From Fomitopsis serialis (taxonomy: Eukaryota > Basidiomycota > Agaricomycetes > Polyporales > Fomitopsidaceae): a stretch of DNA of 60,959 nucleotides. Positions 60,145-60,959 of this stretch are shown piece by piece. The stretch lies in assembly GCF_022376445.1 (NCBI RefSeq), contig NW_025955195.1:1-60959 (forward strand), written 5' to 3'. A model generated the notes under the pieces. That model did no database searches. It worked only from the letters and a program-made list of their open reading frames with translations, and was not told the DNA's origin. The position numbers were made by a program, and so were the translations under genes. How positions within the stretch are numbered: position 1 is the stretch's first letter; every line of letters starts with the position of its first letter.

Positions 60145-60959
60145 TCCAGGTGTAGCTGTCAGTCCAAGCACCACGGGACGAACCCGGTCATACGGTCCAG
60201 AATCCGGACCGCGTTTGTCCAGGGAGAAATAGAAGTCCTTCATGATCATGTTGTACGGATCCTTACCGATCGCATGGTGGGCCTCGTCATAGACAAGGAG
60301 ACCTATGTCGATGCCCAGGTCAACATAACCCTGGACATACAAATCTTGAGTCAGAACTCTACACCGCGAAGTACACCATGCACGTACATGTCTGAGTGCG
60401 TCTAGCAGGACCTGTGGCGTAGAGACGATGATTCTATGAGACTCAAGGACACGTCGCCAAAGTGCTTGATCCTTCCATTGGTCTGGGTTCGATGCACCAG
60501 AGATCATGCACACAGGAACCGGGACGGCCTTGCAAATGACATTGAATTGTTGTTTCAGCAGTCCCACAGTAGGTGCAAGGAACCAGGACACCTAACAGAG
60601 CGGTCTATGTCAGTGAGCCTGCGGACGAGGTGACGAATCACCTTCCGTGGTTCCCGCTCTGCTTCATGCTTCATGCGCAGGACAGCGATGTGAGTTTTGC
60701 CTGATCCCGTACCTAGCGCTATGATGATGTTGGATCGCAAGCTCGCTTCAAGGAGTTCTTGTTGGTAGCCCCTCGTGTGGAAAGCAGTTGCGTCGGCATT
60801 AGCGACTTCCGGACTCGGTATGTCGCCCATACTACTCAGCAGTGAGGCGGGTCCTAGAGGTTCATGATGTTAGAATATGGTACTGAGAATATCGACGCAC
60901 GAAACACGAAGCACGACGAACGACCAAGGATCGAGACGGGGTGGTGCGATCTCGATCGC

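Larger units (their letters stand above)
56090..60830 (-). pseudogene. Dicer-like ribonuclease III, interrupted at three places
   Basis: Read from 60830. The N-terminal helicase has GTGSGKT (Walker A), YDEAHH (DEAH) and LGLTATP. The second helicase half has STSVAEEG, then IDIQACNCVVCFDAP and QSRGRARR. A dimerisation domain follows (LTLDSATSHLNHFAAVL). Two RNase III domains come next, with YQRLEMLGDCVLK and ADVVEALIGAAYEHGG, then YERLEFLGDCVLD and SDMIESLLGAVFLDSEGD, so all metal-binding acids are kept. The C-terminal dsRNA-binding segment is at about 56090-56368 (VLERIVVRDEMDVLHPVSRL). No clear PAZ, as in many fungal Dicers. Breaks: in-frame TGA at 60142-60144 after TATPG; a missing base near 59205 between AEEG and IDIQ; a missing base near 56371 between VLGAL and IMDVLERIV. 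Splicing fails to remove any of them. Confidence 0.85.

Overview
The window looks like a nuclear fragment of a basidiomycete, most likely an Agaricomycete of the Polyporales type. The evidence is dense, multi-exon genes with very short introns (about 46-80 nt), GC-rich coding DNA, and gene families typical of this group: DUF6535 membrane proteins, a DUF6533-like 7-TM protein, a fungal-specific GSTFuA, a YGL114W-like OPT transporter and a Dicer. The taxonomic call is inference. All exon models were built by hand from splice sites and frame continuity.

Region by region. 0-8 kb is an accessory-looking block. It holds an acidic multi-exon gene that runs off the left edge (minus), an unrecognised 320-aa gene (plus), a small double zinc-knuckle gene (minus), a short unrecognised two-exon gene (minus), and then repeats. 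An 11-bp palindrome (TGTCGNCGACA and close variants) occurs nine times here, four of them each inside a different intron of the first gene. 8-17.5 kb is gene-poor and repeat-rich apart from one Ser/Pro-rich gene (9.8-11.0 kb). At its centre lies a near-perfect 1.4-kb palindrome (13065-14470) whose arms each carry a tRNA-like sequence.

17.5-25 kb is ordinary metabolic and transport DNA: an OPT transporter, a GSTFuA and a monocarboxylate-permease-like MFS protein. 25.5-35 kb carries two same-strand DUF6535 paralogues with the same exon layout; the second is frameshifted. 35-38.7 kb is mostly gene-free and contains a diverged copy of the spacer seen at 29 kb. 38.8-40.8 kb is an amidase. Then come a GC-rich hairpin, a broken tRNA-Phe and a DUF6533-like gene (42.4-44.1 kb).

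47.8-50.8 kb is a membrane-anchored copper amine oxidase, followed by a Cupin_5 protein and a putative C2H2 zinc-finger gene with a clear TATA box. The right end (56.1-60.8 kb) is a Dicer gene, minus strand, interrupted by one in-frame stop and two single-base deletions.

No operon-like logic is expected in a fungus. The closest functional grouping is nitrogen and xenobiotic handling (amidase, amine oxidase, OPT, GST), which may be coincidence. Two themes deserve attention: the intron-borne palindrome in 0-8 kb, and the giant hairpin next to a damaged Dicer. A caution runs through the window: four clean -1 frameshifts, all at G/C-rich positions, sit in otherwise well-conserved genes, so sequence error must be excluded before anything is called a pseudogene.
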